Origin: Typha latifolia
Lineage: Eukaryota; Streptophyta; Magnoliopsida; Poales; Typhaceae
NCBI GenBank assembly: GCA_019914945.1
Contig: CM034109.1
Coordinates: forward strand, 8,176,479 to 8,240,478
DNA: 64,000 nt
Reading direction: 5' to 3'
Positions 45,250 to 57,230 of this stretch are shown piece after piece. Made by a program: the position numbers and the translations under genes. Position 1 is the stretch's first letter, and each line of letters starts with the position of its first letter. Under the pieces are notes generated by a model. It was not told where the DNA came from and made no database searches. It saw only the letters and a list, made by a program, of their open reading frames with translations.

Positions 45250-48113
45250 TCAACCTGTTAGATATTTCAACGTGGAGCCGCGTATCAAGGGCTTAATTTC
45301 TTTCACAACCCTAAAGATATGAACCTTCATTTGATTCTTTTTAATAAGCTCAAAAACGCAGACATCATGCTTCTCCAGATTATTGGCAAAAGAAAATGCG
45401 CCCCAACCGCCACTTAAAGCACCGCGATAGCCATATGAAACATAGCTAACTGCCCATGAAGTTCCTTGTGGATCCCATAGGGTCATCTTTCGACCGATCT
45501 TGGGAAGATACTCTCTCGCAAAATGAACTGGAATATTCTGGAACCATGAAAAGAGGAGGAAAAATAAGTCAACAAACAACAAATTTTAGATGCAGCAGCA
45601 TATAAGGGCATCTTTTTACAGGTGCTAATCTAAATTCCAAGAAATGAATGTCAACAAAGTATCATAAATTTTCTTTAGTGGCTCATTGAGTCAAGGCTAT
45701 TACTTTGTTCTATCGGTCCTGGAGCAAATATATGGTTATTATGGCTTTAAATCGTACTGGGTAAAGAATCATTCTAGGGACTGGAAATAGTTTGAAGAGA
45801 AAATATAAATGGTAATGTTATATTCATAGTGGGCTGCTTCACCAGATATTATGTAGAGTTATCATTAATACAACCTTAAAAAGAAAAGAAGGGAACGTAA
45901 ATTTATAATGACAAAAGCCATTACACTTCTAAAGACAGCATCTTTGAAAACAGGAGCACCATACTGGAAATTTAAGCAATCCATAATCAAAAATCTTGCA
46001 ACGTAAATATATGACAGTTTCCAAGTACCGCATACTTCAGCTTAATACACATTGTTTTTGAAATTAAGAGGGAAAAACAAGATGACAACCTAACGCCATC
46101 TCATTTGATCCGGCACTAGAGGCTCTCCCTCAAAAGCAGTAGCATCAAGTACATGAATGACATTACTATCATGGATTAAATTTCACCTTCTTGCTACTAA
46201 CATGGGTAAGTCTTCCCTACTTTCCATTTCTATTGACTTCAGCCACCATATAAAGTTGTAAAATGTAGAAATTTTCAGCATAAATAAAATAAAGAGAACA
46301 TATGAAGCAGCTTTTTTCACATGGGCAGTGTTAGCTAATTCCACAATAATCTGTTAAAAGAAATAAACATATTAGATATTCTCAGTTTGTAAAACAATAA
46401 TCAGCTATAAGTAGTAGAAAGACTGGGAAGGAGAATATACCATGAAGAAGCTATTATAACAATAGGAATCCTGCATCACAATCAATGTAAAAGGATTCCT
46501 TGATTTAAATAACTTTGCCCTTTCCAGAGACTTATTGATTTCCTCCTGTGTGACAGGTCTCCGTTGTGATATTAATGCAGGCATTTTTTGGATCGTTGCC
46601 ACAGCTAATGAGGGAAAAGTAATAGAACAAATTAATCCATAAACTCCTACTGCGAAAAGTGCCATGTAAGCATAAGATAATACTTTGCAAGATTCAATTA
46701 TAGGCATTCATGCAAAAGGAAAAACTGACCTTCCCCACGCCATCGTACATGGCTATACTTTATCAATTTCAAAGATCCTGCGTACTTCCTAGATATTTCG
46801 GAGGCAGCTGTTTTACTGAAAGTGACTAGTTTCTTACTTATTGAGCATGGTGCGGGAGCTTGAGAATGAGTAGTAGCTGGAACATGGACGGACTTAAAAT
46901 GTTACCATGATGTATATCAACCAAACCATAAAATATGCAGATATAATTTGTCACTAAACCTTCATTTGCACGAAAAGTAACTCACCACAACCACTCTGGG
47001 CATTTGACTTAGCCTTCTTCACAATAGTACCTGAGCTCATAGGATTCTTGCACAAGTTTTGGCTACCCAGTTGGCTGACCCTCTCTCTTGAAGTAACATT
47101 ACAATCTATTTCTGGATAAGAAAGGTACAGGACCTTATTTAATTGGTTTTCAATGCTCAGTTTTATGACAATAGCTAAAGTTCTACAAGCTACAAACATC
47201 TAATTACAATCAATGATGTTGTACAGACCTAGTGAAATGGTAGCAATAAAAGACATACAAATTTTAGACAATGTATCAAGTTCTGACCTCTTTTACCAAG
47301 AGAAGTTCTGCTCTTTGCATTATACAAGCCTAGGTCAGACCCTTTTGTTTCAGCTCTCTCTGAAGGGCTACATTTCTTCTTCAATGGTGGGACATCTACC
47401 GCGATGCAATCATCCATTTCCCTCCTCCTCTTTGACTTGACTCCGACACTCTCATTTGAGGGTAGAACCAGAGCCTTTGAACTGCCTTCGATGACGGTTT
47501 CTCCTTCCTCTTCCTTCTCCGTCTTGTGAACAGGGCGCGCGATGTCCCCTTGGCGTGGCACAGCAACGAAAGCCGCCTCCTTCTCACACGCAGTTGCATC
47601 AAACACCAAGACAGAGAAATGTGAGCGCCCATCATACTGGAGAACCAAGAAGTCCCCAGCCTCCAGGGAATGATCAGAAACAAACTCCTTCCAACCACTC
47701 TCGAAAAAAAGACCCTTGGAATTCTCAACTAACACCACATGCCACATATTCCCACTGGGGCCTTTCAAGTAAACCGCTCCTGAGGGTTTACTCCTAAGGT
47801 GTTCTTGAAACGCCGGCGGAATTTTCTGCAACAACCCATGCACCACATTGTTACTAGAGCTAGCCTATCCATCAAAATGTCATATTTCCTCAAAATCAAG
47901 GAAGAAAAAGTCATCCGCTACAACACCCATGTCACACATTTGCAATTTAGAGTTAAACATATACATCAATATTCCCATCTTTGATCGACCCACGAGACAA
48001 CTAATGATCAAAAGAACAAGATTTCCTACAAAAACACAGAGGAAACGTACCAAGTGCTCTGACGAGAGATGGGGGAGGAAGACTTTAAAGAAACGGGGGC
48101 TTGATCTCGCCAT
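45250..48113 (-). CDS. B3 domain-containing protein (REM family), two B3 domains
   Basis: Six exons (48051-48113, 47288-47825, 46986-47111, 46730-46876, 46441-46604, 45250-45537) give 441 aa. The first B3 domain (about residues 5-105) starts RFFKVFLPHLSSEHL and continues IPPAFQEHL, WHVVLVENSKGLFFESGWKE and FVSDHSLEAGDFLVLQYDGR. The linker is acidic then basic (KSKRRR, a likely nuclear signal). The second B3 domain (about 325-430) reads NPFTLIVMQDSYCYNSFFMN, IPVHFAREYLPK, then a variant core with a Gly-rich GGWGAFSFANNLEKHDVCVF. B3 domains bind DNA; REM proteins are plant-specific and often act in meristems or flowers. The targets cannot be read from the sequence. The GWGAFSFANNLEK region retains the usual W-x(2)F-x(3)N-x-L pattern of the domain. 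Confidence 0.92.
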
Positions 48114-49268
48114 TGGAGAAGAGTGGCGTCTCCTCTGCGCCTCTACTGCAACCCCTATGTAGGGTTTCTGCCCCGTTTCCCCTCTATGGAATAGGAATCG
48201 GCAGCTTTCTCTCTCCCCTGCATTAATTTTCCCCCTTCTGGGACTTTTCCTGGAATAATGCTGAGCGGAAGAGGAATAAAAGATGGGATTTTATCAGAAT
48301 CTATCTGAAATCTAATAAATACCTAATAAGGTGGAATTCTGGCTAAGTTGTTATTCATTTCCAGCGATAAATTGATACGGTTTTCATCACTTGGAAAGAC
48401 AAATATTTTCGTTTCACACCCTAAAAAGTTTAATAAATTTATAAGTGCATACTCTATCAATTCACTATTTGTACTTGGAGATCTTGTTTGGAATTAAAAT
48501 TTGATTTCCAATAACACCATATCATGTAATAATTTGCAAGATAACTCGATAGTTTGCAAATAAATCCTCTAAGAAAGGAGTCCCTTTAGAAAGGTAACGA
48601 GAACTCTCTTTTTAGAGAGACAAGGTTCTTATTTAATACAATCCGTCGAAATAGAAAGAGGCTCGAAATATAAACACTAAATAGGTCAAATATGAATCTA
48701 TTGTATAGTCTCCTTGAACCCAAATCTTCATTATTTTTTAATTTCATTGAATTAAAGTTTAATTATATTTAGATCCCTAAATTATAGTCTGATTTATATA
48801 TTTTCTATAGTCGATATATATTTTGTTATAACGGAATACACATAATTTATATATACAATGCATATTAAAGTCAATTATTATAAATTAAAAAAATTAAATG
48901 CAAATAAATTATAAATACAGCCTATGTTGACGTACCCTCTATATATTTTTTGTGACGCTTTAACATGTTAACAATCTAATATCTCCAGTAGTAAGGAGAA
49001 ACCTCAAATGATCATCTTATCGTCGACTTATTTTTATCAGTGTTTTCTCAAATATGAATCAAGCAGATAATTAACAGAATAAGTATACGAGAGATTTTAT
49101 ATAATTAAATAAATAAGAGAGTCTAGATGTAATTATCGGTTAAATTAATTTGTTAGTCTTACATCCCACACAACTCTCTCACCTTTTGTTATTCTCTTTA
49201 AATCATCCATAAAAAAAAATTAAAAAAAAAAAGAAGAAGCTCATCATCAAACCTTGCTACCTAATACA
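48114..49268. other. B3 gene promoter and 3' flank of the DUF599 gene
   Basis: This 1.15-kb spacer holds the B3 leader (TAGGGTTT near 48161-48168, a telo-box-like word). AT-rich sequence follows (48740-49210), with a poly-A stretch at 49209-49231. No genes were recognised. Confidence 0.45.
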
Positions 49269-50319
49269 TCAAACATCCTCCTTAACAGTAGTAGTAGTAG
49301 TAGTAGTAGTAGTATCAGGATCATCTGTATGACAAGAATCATGAAGCCCTCTCGTGTGCTCCGAGGTAGTATCCAGGAGGTACAAAAGGCAACACATGAC
49401 AAAGCTAAACACCAACATCGGGATGGGCCCGAAGATCCACAAGAAGAGAGTGAAGGACAAGTAGAAGGCCCTCAAACCAAGCGACCAGAAGAAGCTCCCG
49501 CGGTTCAAGCTCCTCGCCACGTAGGACGTGGAGACGGCGGCGGACGCCGGGATGCAGAGTAGGAAGCTGACATGGGCGTAGTGGCGGATGGACTGGACGT
49601 TGCAGACGAAGGCGAGGATGAAGCAGAGGGAGATGGCGAAGAACTTCACGGAGGCGACGATGGTGGTCTTGTTGCCGTAGACGAGCGAGGAGGAAGACGA
49701 GAACGGGGAGGAGGCAGAGGCGGAGGCGGAGGTGGCGCCGACGAAGACGCCGATCAGGGAGGCGAGGGTGATGGCGGTGGTGGCGAGGACGGTGGACGCC
49801 ATTATGTTGTTGCGGAGAGTCTGCACTGCCAGCACTCCGTTCTTTATAGGGTCCTACTTAATTATACAGTAATCCAGTTAAATGGCATATATATATTGAT
49901 AGCTTTGTATCTAACTATTTAGCTTAAAAATTAATCACTATTTGTACCTCTACTAATATCCACTATATATATATATATATGAATTTACAACGACTCAGTT
50001 AAAAAACTTCGAAGTTTCTTTCGATATCCTTCTTTGGCATTAGGTTAATCTTTTAGCATATGATTATCTAACACAATATTAAAGCTTGTTTTCTAAAGAT
50101 TTTGAGTTCAAATATCATGTATTATAAGGCCTAATCACTCGTGCAAAATTCTACCTACCTTAACTAAGAAGTTAACGAACTCTCACGTGAAAAAAAAAAA
50201 TTATACTTGGAAGAGTAAACTAATTAAAGTTTGGCCTTACTTTGTTTCATTTCAATAGAAGGAATGCATTTGCATCTAATATACATTATTAGTTCCTTTT
50301 TAATATAAATTAGCTCTTA

Positions 50320-50355
<36 letters not shown>

Positions 50356-50900
50356 ATAAATAGGCTAATCTTCTTTTAAAAAAGAAAAGCCATTGACATT
50401 TTTGCAAATTTGAGTAACATGATGTCCAAATGTAAGTTCCTCTTACCAATGTAAGGAGCAGGGACCCACTAATAACAACTACTTGATAAAGGGACAAAGG
50501 CACCGATAATAGTTTCTCTCTGATAAGATAAAGATAGGCATCTTCTAGGCCTCGATTCCTTTCCCATCACAGTTAACTAGTCATGCCCAAAATCTAGAAC
50601 CACCCAACTATAGCATTCTCAAATCTCTTAATCAATTAAAGTTTCCTATGAAAAAGAGGATAGATAGATAGATGGATTAGGAATTGGAGACTGTATATAA
50701 AAAGATATATGTAGGTGATCAGAGGATGGAGAGCTCACAGCCATCATGGTGGCGACCCATCGTTTCCTTGCAAGAGCATTGAGGCCGATGACGGTGCTCT
50801 TGGGGTTGCGGATAATGGTGAAGAGAAGCCAAGAATGGTAGGTGGCCACCACCAGGAGAGAGAGAGGAACTACCACCAGATCCAAATGGTTCTCCTCCAT
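49269..50900 (-). CDS. DUF599 family membrane protein
   Basis: Two exons (50739-50900 and 49269-49841) joined in phase 0 give 244 aa. The pattern is that of plant DUF599 proteins: MEENHLDLVVVPLSLLVVAT, YHSWLLFTIIRNPKSTVIGL, VLAVQTLRNNIMASTVLATT, a loop, KFFAISLCFILAFVCNVQSI, RHYAHVSFLLCIP and YVARSLNRGSFFWSLGLRAF. I count four or five membrane helices, with the N-terminus at or inside the first. The function of the family is unknown. The C-terminal tail carries nine threonines in a row encoded by a trinucleotide repeat. The acceptor before exon 2 (tataaag|AAC) is weak, but it is the one that joins the conserved parts. Confidence 0.88.
49287..49314. repeat. (AGT)n trinucleotide microsatellite encoding poly-Thr
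   Basis: About nine AGT/ACT units inside the last coding part of the DUF599 gene, read on the minus strand as ACT (Thr) codons. Trinucleotide slippage here changes tail length without breaking the frame. Confidence 0.85.
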
Positions 50901-52195
50901 CCCTACTTTGCCTTGTCTGTGGTTGCTTCTCGATCTTTGTTTGCTTCCTTTAGAGGAGTAGCTTGTTAATTGAGAGATGGTGCATTAAAGTAAGCAAGCG
51001 AGTAGATATGGGAATCTAGGAAGAGGACAAAGTGAAGGAAGCGGAGAGGTGACAAAGATATATTGGTTTAGTGGATTCCATTTCTTTTTCTTCTTTTAAA
51101 CCCCATTTGTGGTCTTAAATTGGCTCGTGAATTGGGACCCAACTTTCAACGGGTCGATTTAACCCCTAAAACATCACGGATTATGCATGAATAATTTATT
51201 TATTAATTATATATCTAATAAATTTAATAATAATTTTAAAATATATAGAGAGATAATATAATTTGTGCTAGGTCCTTAGGCTGTTTTGCTTTTTACTGCC
51301 TCGAAAATATATAAGAGTTAAATTTAACTTATTGTTACTGAGAGAATAAATAATATTTTTTTCATTTGAAAATATCTAAATCGCCCTATTTTGACTTTAA
51401 GATTGATTCCCCTTGCAACTTTACCCTGTTCCCCTCTCTGGTATGAGTTTATATAAGGTATTGATAATAATATAACAATAGTAAAATATAAGGTGTAAAT
51501 TATAAAATTTTCTAAAATTTAATAGTTAGAAGGTTTTTTTAATATAATTTTCAATATTTTTCATAAAATATTACAATTGTCATATGATGTAAAACATTAC
51601 AATTTCCATGTAAATTTTTTCATTCTTTTAGAATGACTAGTTTTTAACGCAATATTTATAGAATATTTTTAATATATCATTGTTAAAATTAATAGACGCA
51701 AATAGCTTTTGAACCATTCTTAAAGCAAAAAAAAAAAAAAAAATTTAAAAATATATAAAAAAAATCTTTAAAAAAGTGTTTCTATGGCGATAATAATATT
51801 TTAAAGAATGTAGTTGCTATTATGATAGTTTAGAAGTTTTAAGTGGCAATTATATAAAAATCTGGAGAGGTTAGTGGATATCAACATCTGAAAGGAACTT
51901 CGTCGTTTAACTTAACCTTAATTTGCTAAACTTAATCCATGCATGCCAAAGTACAAGATCTAAGCTGGCCTGGCAGTTGGTAGTCTTGCTCAGTTAGCAC
52001 TTGGCACTCTACCGTGGCATGCAGCAATCCACGCGTACCAAATCCTATCTACATGGCACTCGTTTCTCCTGCCACGTCCGCACGCCCACCTCACCTCAGC
52101 ATCCACTTCCTCGTGTCTCTATATAAAGGCACGTTCCTTGTCTATTTGCATGTAGGTCCAATTGAGTTCATCTAATCTTTTTTTAAGTCACAGAG
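50901..52195. promoter_or_regulatory. Divergent spacer, DUF599 promoter and defensin promoter
   Basis: This 1.3-kb region is largely AT-rich (51180-51860, with an A-run at 51728-51743). A TATATAAA box lies at 52120-52127, about 70 bases before the defensin ATG, and suggests transcription start near 52150. Upstream of it are ACGT-core words (CCACGTCC at about 52073, a CACGCG word near 52031) and CACCTCACCTCAGC, which could serve stress-linked factors. These are matches by eye only. Confidence 0.5.
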
Positions 52196-52942
52196 ATGAA
52201 GAAGGCAAGCGTTTGCGCCATCCTTATGTTGCTGCTCATCTTGCTCGTTACCCGGAAGATTAGCTCATCGAATGGTACGGCATTTTAATGGGATTTTTTT
52301 TTTGTTGCAAATAACGACCTACGTTTTAGATATTTGCAATTTGCATGAGAATTCCCTTCTTTTATGGGCATTTTTGTAAAAAGCCATCTCCGTCGTTATA
52401 TTTAGGTAGAGGTGGTTATTTATAAATATATCCAAATAGCGAGATATCGATGTGTAGATTATTTTTTTTTATAAACAGAGGTGGATTTTTGTATTGACGT
52501 TGAATTACAGGCGGTTATTTGCACACACAAAAAAAAAAAACTCTGTCCTCTTTTTTATTATTATTAAAATCATTCATTTTTTATATTTATTAGAGAAAAT
52601 TAAATTAAGATCGGAAATCTCAGCTATTTATTTATTTATTTATTTATTTATTATTAGATATTGCATTTTGCTCATTTAATGTCTAAAAGAGATCCTTTTT
52701 AATTAAATAAATGAAAAAAAGGGTGTTATATATGTATATATATATATTGGATATGGATTGCAGAGGAGATGAAGGTAGGAGTTGCAGGGCGAAGGAGAAG
52801 GGTGTGCAGAGTGAGGAGCGCAGGGTTTAAGGGGCCGTGCTTCTCGGATACCAACTGCGCGCAGGTCTGCATCAGCGAAGGCTTCGGTGGTGGAGACTGC
52901 GAGGGACCTCTGCGACGCTGCTTGTGCCAAAAGCCTTGTTAA
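52196..52942 (+). CDS. Plant defensin precursor (gamma-thionin family)
   Basis: Two exons (52196-52274 and 52764-52942) give an 85-residue secreted precursor. Residues 1-25 are a signal peptide with a Leu/Ile core. A basic segment with GRRRR follows, then the cysteine-stabilised alpha-beta domain. Eight cysteines sit in the defensin order (VC, GPC, TNC, QVC, GDC, RRC, LC and the final C-terminal Cys), with the family glycine in GGGDC and C-x-C near the end. The intron interrupts the end of the signal peptide, as is usual for plant defensins. Such peptides act in the apoplast against fungi or in signalling; the activity of this one cannot be read. An inverted repeat lies about 115 bp past the stop. 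Confidence 0.93.
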
Positions 52943-53057
52943 TTTAATGTAAAAGAAAACTCTCTTTCTCTCTTAGATGTCCAGTGTACTTTATATATAT
53001 ATATTCCTACCATAATAAGATGAACTCCTCTTCTTCAGATTAATAAAACCTCAGGGT

Positions 53058-53155
53058 AGGGACTGTAGCATTATTCGATAAATATTCTGAATTATTCAGG
53101 AGGTCTTTTTGAGATGGCAAATGGGCATCATCGATAATTAACAATGCTACAGTCC
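53058..53155. repeat. Imperfect inverted repeat, possible small MITE or stem-loop
   Basis: GGGACTGTAGCATT at 53059-53072 pairs with AATGCTACAGTCCC at 53143-53156. After a short gap the arms continue with ATTCGATAA against TTATCGAT-type sequence. The loop is about 55 bases. No convincing target-site duplication was found, so a solo stem-loop in the defensin 3' flank is as likely as a transposon. Confidence 0.55.
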
Positions 53156-53431
53156 CCTTCAACTAAAGTTTGCCGGGGCATGCACTTAAAAAGTAGAGAT
53201 ATAGAATAAGATAACAATTGTTCACATACGTACGTGTAACGACTCCTACCCCAAGGAGCTCTGAATCCGAGTGAGTGCCTATTCCTCAATCCTCACCCCA
53301 CTCAGAATCCCTTAAAAATACACACACTAGAGTCCAAACTCTCTCTCTATCTTTCTCTTCCTCCCTTCTTCCTCCTACTTATATATCTTTGCCTTCTTCT
53401 CCAACTCCTCAACACTCGACTCCGCTCTTCC

Positions 53432-53545
53432 ATGGAAGCCAAGCCCAGCTCCCAGCCAAAGCTTGGAGACCCAGGTGTTGGTCTTGAGCTCTTCTCTCTC
53501 GTTTCCACTACTCCCCGGTACTCCAAAGTAGAGCAACATGGTTGA
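53432..53545 (+). CDS. Possible small ORF (37 aa), unrecognised
   Basis: The ATG at 53432 has a fair context (ttccATGGaa) and follows a pyrimidine-rich, leader-like stretch. The 37-residue product starts MEAKPSSQPKLGDPGVGLEL and ends at a TGA at 53543-53545. It has no signal peptide and I do not recognise it. It may instead be part of a non-coding RNA; an opposite-strand frame also spans the region. Confidence 0.25.
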   Translation: MEAKPSSQPKLGDPGVGLELFSLVSTTPRYSKVEQHG

Positions 53546-54782
53546 TTGAGTTGCAGGCATGCATGCACCTTGAGGAATTGAGGCTTCATGGTCCGATCGA
53601 GTTCTACGTAATGCCAAAGTACTTTTGTTCTTCTTTTCCTTTCGTTTTTGACGTTTCTGATGTAATTTGTCTTTCTAAAAAGCCTTCAACATCAACTATC
53701 AAGCTTGATGGATTTGGACTACCTGCAGGTTCGGTGTATCTCTGTCATTTCTTAATGTGTAGTGCACCATAAGGGTGACCCAAGTTGATCCTGGAATAGT
53801 ATTGGATGACATGTCCCTGTCCTTGTGAATATTTGTGTGGATTTTTTTTTTCTTTTTAATTTGACTAAGGGGTTGATGTATGTGAATGTGATTAGGCTTT
53901 AAGCATGTATGTTACATTGAATTTTCTGAAACACTTAGTTTGGACTCCTTGTAGCTTTATTTCTCAAGAGAGTTGGTCAGGAAAGCTAGTCTCTTTATTT
54001 AGAAAATAAGAAATTATAGCAATTTTAAAAATATTCTCTTAGGATAATTTATTAAAATTAAATATTTTATATTTTACATTTTACATAATATTTCGACTCA
54101 ATTTTTTTACCAATTTTAGTAGAGTTGGTAAGTATTATGGAACCAGAGAAAATTATTTATTGGTCAGTAGTGATTTGGGTTAATGCATAATATTTTAGAG
54201 CATTGTCTTAACGATATTTAATTTGTAATAATAGTTTAAACGATACACACAGTTTAAAATTTAAACTATACAATTCAATATATTAGTTAAAGCTTAATAA
54301 AACTTTTAATGTTTTTGAATTTAGAAGGTTAGCTTTTGTCAGGGCTTTCGAGGAGTGATAAGTCAAGGCTTTCGAGGAGTGATAAATAAACTTTCAATTA
54401 ATAGCCGACAGAATAAGGAATAAGGAGTACTATCCCTTTTTCTAATTAAAAGTAAAACTGTCCAAAGATAAGTACAAGACAAAAATGCATAAAAGTTATT
54501 GGGCCCTTTTGGAGTTACATTAGTTAGTTAATCACGATGATAATACTTTAATCTCTATTTCTCACATAAAATAACAAAGAGAATAGCAATCTGATTCAAA
54601 AGCTGATAGGTGAAAGAAAACGATAATAAAGTAAGTAAACAGATCATTCTGACAAGCAGAAATTTATTTTAAAGACAAGCAACCCGACCAGGTTTCACAG
54701 GATATAGTACTACTTCTCATATATATTTAGATGTCTAAACAGACATAGTCACCATTAATAATCTCATCTTCTTCTCTTCAAT

Positions 54783-55073
54783 TCAGCCGCCTTTCACCAT
54801 GGCAGGAGCAATTTGAGGTATGGGACTTATATTTGGCAATGGTGCAGGCGGCATAGTCTTAGGGCACCCACGCAGTAATCTTCTAGTCCAATTCTTCAAA
54901 CCTATAAAAGATACAAATTAAAACTATAACCTATCAAATGTATCAAAACATGAAAAGGAGAGATATTTGAGTGCGGAGTACTTACCATGGTTGGTGACAA
55001 CCTCTGTTTCCGTAATAGTAATCAACACCATTAAAAGCAATAGGAAGATGGAAGAAAGCTTCACTGTGTTCAT
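54783..55073 (-). CDS. Small secreted peptide precursor (68 aa), unrecognised
   Basis: Two exons (54986-55073 and 54783-54901) with standard splice sites give 68 aa. Residues 1-24 (MNTVKLSSIFLLLLMVLITI) form a clear signal peptide. The mature part contains GLKNWTRRLLRGCPK, with a possible dibasic cleavage site, and then a proline-rich tail, MPPAPLPNISPIPQIAPAM, before the final VKGG. There is a single cysteine, so it is not a defensin or thionin. The size, signal peptide, one intron and short proline-rich end resemble plant peptide-hormone precursors, but the tail does not match CLE, CEP, IDA, PSK or PIP consensus motifs that I know. A TA-repeat near 55113-55136 may act as a TATA region. Confidence 0.65.
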
Positions 55074-57230
55074 CTCCAATGTTTCAAAGGCGCATTGCTC
55101 TGCTCCTCAAATATATACATATATATATATATATATAAGATTTGCTGCTTATTTTTGTGTCTACTGTTCATTTATTTTGACAAAATCATGACTAATTGGG
55201 CAATTATTGTTTGAGGAATAGGCAGTACAGTTGAGTCGTTGTGTTGCAGAATGGTCTGAGACATGCCGTAAAGGACGAGGACTTGACTGACAAAGGGGAA
55301 TTTAGGGTGGTCTATTGCAAAGGAGACCGTTCGATCAAATGCCAATTTTGTTTGAGAGAATGGTAGTTTGGAATATAGGTTAAGAGTGATGTTATTATAT
55401 CCACACACACTCTACAGACACAATGTCTTAGTGTTTATCTTTGTCTAATAGTCATCACTGTAAATGGATAAAATAACTACACATCAAAAGTGTAAATATA
55501 TCTTATTCTCTTATACTTATGATTAAAATTATTTTAATCGTATATATTTTTTTTATTAAATTGATCAGTCTTTTTACTTATAACAAAACTGGCATAGTTA
55601 TAGTTTCTATCCAAATTAATAAAGTTCACCTAAATTATCAAAATATCTGTTTTATATTAGATATTAGAAAATAATAAATTACTAAAATACCTAAATGGGA
55701 TGATTTGTTTGGTAAAAAAAATTATATGACGAGGTAAAATAATTTTATGCATAAGTACATAAAAATAAAATATATTTAATATTAAAATTACTTTAATCCC
55801 GGGTATTTAATTTTGAATCAATAACCCCTTACACTTACAAGTAATGTAAAACCAACAACACTGTTAATGAATTATCAAACCCTAACATTATAAATGATCA
55901 CCACTGTTAATGAGCTCAAACACACTCCTCACAGATAATCGTAATCGAATTTTTTAATAAAAAAAATCTACGAAAAAGTTATGATGCAGCTTAATGAATC
56001 AAACTAATCAGCTCATAATTTGCTCTTCATTATTCAAGCATTAGGTGTTGCATTTAGTTAGTATGAGAAATGCATATAATTACCACTCTGTAGAAAATTA
56101 AAGAGTAAGTTCCCATTCTCCACTGCTCTTGTACAGTAGTAATAATGGGTGTGTTTAATTGATGAAAAGTTTTATAAAAAAAAAAGTTACTAACTTTTCT
56201 TATTAATTTAATGTAAATAAATATTAATTATTTCTTTTTCTATGAGAAAGATTGTAATAATTGATTATTTACATTTGGAATTAACTTGGTGAGAGATATT
56301 CTTTATCATAACATTTTAAGCTCTTGTAACAAAACAATGGTGATCTGGCTTTTGACCAGCCCTTCTCCTTGTTTAGTGTTAAAGAAAAGGGGATTTTGAT
56401 TGCAATTGATTCACAGATAGAAGTAGGTCACACTGTTCCCATTCTTCTTCCAATCCTCCCAACTCCATTTGAATCGGACTCCCTCCACTCCGCCGAAGGT
56501 CTCCCTCGGCCTGACCGTCTCGTCGGTGTCCGGAGACGCTACTTCCTCACCGTCGATCGCAGCTGCCCCTCTCCGACCAGAGATAGATAATTAATTAATT
56601 TCTCTCTCTTTTATTTTTCCCGAATAGAAGATTTTTCAGAGGTACTTCACTAGAAGCGTCAGAAAATAAATCAGAAGAAGAAGAAGATAAAAGCCTTACC
56701 TTCGAGGTAAATAAATAAAAAGAGAGGCTGGAAATATTTGATAAAATCCGATCAAAGGATTTTCCAAGTGCTCCCATCTTGGTAGCTTGTAGAAATCCTC
56801 AACTTCCTCTCTCGATCATACCACCTCTCAGTGCTTTGACGGATCTAAGTGTGAAGCATCGAGGGAAAGGAAGGAGCAAATAGAAACCATTGGTATGGGA
56901 GGAATTGGAAAGCACTCCAAGCTCAAACGATAAAGAAGATTTGGGAGCTCTCCAACCCAACCCCATACCCATAGCTTCTACTTACTGTCTTCCTTCACCA
57001 CAATTGCCTTCTTCTCTCCCAAACTCCCCTTTCTCCCCATTATTCTCACCCTACTGTTGATAAATAGAGGGGGGTTAAACTTTTACCGGTCTTACAAAAC
57101 CGCTTTGTGCCACCCCTGGTTTTCTATAGAAAACCAGCTTGGTATTAGAATAGTTATTTTGTCGTAAAAAGTTTATTTTTTGGGGTTACTTATTTTGTCT
57201 CAAAATAGAAAAACGGAACATAATAACCAA
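55074..57230. other. Spacer between the secreted-peptide gene and tRNA-Asp
   Basis: The left part (55440-56300) is AT-rich with nothing recognisable. From about 56340 to 57050 the base composition rises and both strands have short open frames: plus 56369-56590, and minus 56595-56777 plus an unnamed minus frame around 56405-56585. This suggests an unrecognised transcribed region or gene remnant. Confidence 0.4.
56700..56777 (-). CDS. Possible first exon of an unrecognised small gene
   Basis: The minus-strand ATG at 56777 starts MGALGKSFDRILSNISSLSF and reaches a consensus donor (TCGAAG|gtaagg) after 26 codons. If unspliced, the frame runs on as a Ser-rich sequence to 56595. The next acceptor-like site (cttctag) would put a TGA at once in frame, so the downstream exon is not clear. 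A minus-strand open frame around 56405-56585 could belong to it. I do not recognise the protein. Confidence 0.25.

Larger units (their letters stand above)
52943..54782. other. Spacer downstream of the defensin gene, with a possible transcript
   Basis: It begins with the defensin 3' UTR and the inverted repeat at 53058-53155. A CT-rich stretch (53338-53400) followed by a short ORF (53432-53545) and a good-looking acceptor (gttgcag at about 53555) suggests a transcribed unit. From 53950 to 54780 the sequence is AT-rich, with a 24-bp word repeated in tandem (ctttcgaggagtgataa at about 54346 and 54370). No recognised gene. Confidence 0.4.

Noticed and set aside
49572..49922. Long plus-strand frame rich in Gly/Glu opposite the DUF599 gene
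   Set aside because: It is the antisense of a GC-rich, well-conserved coding exon. The composition is typical of a shadow frame and no family is recognised.
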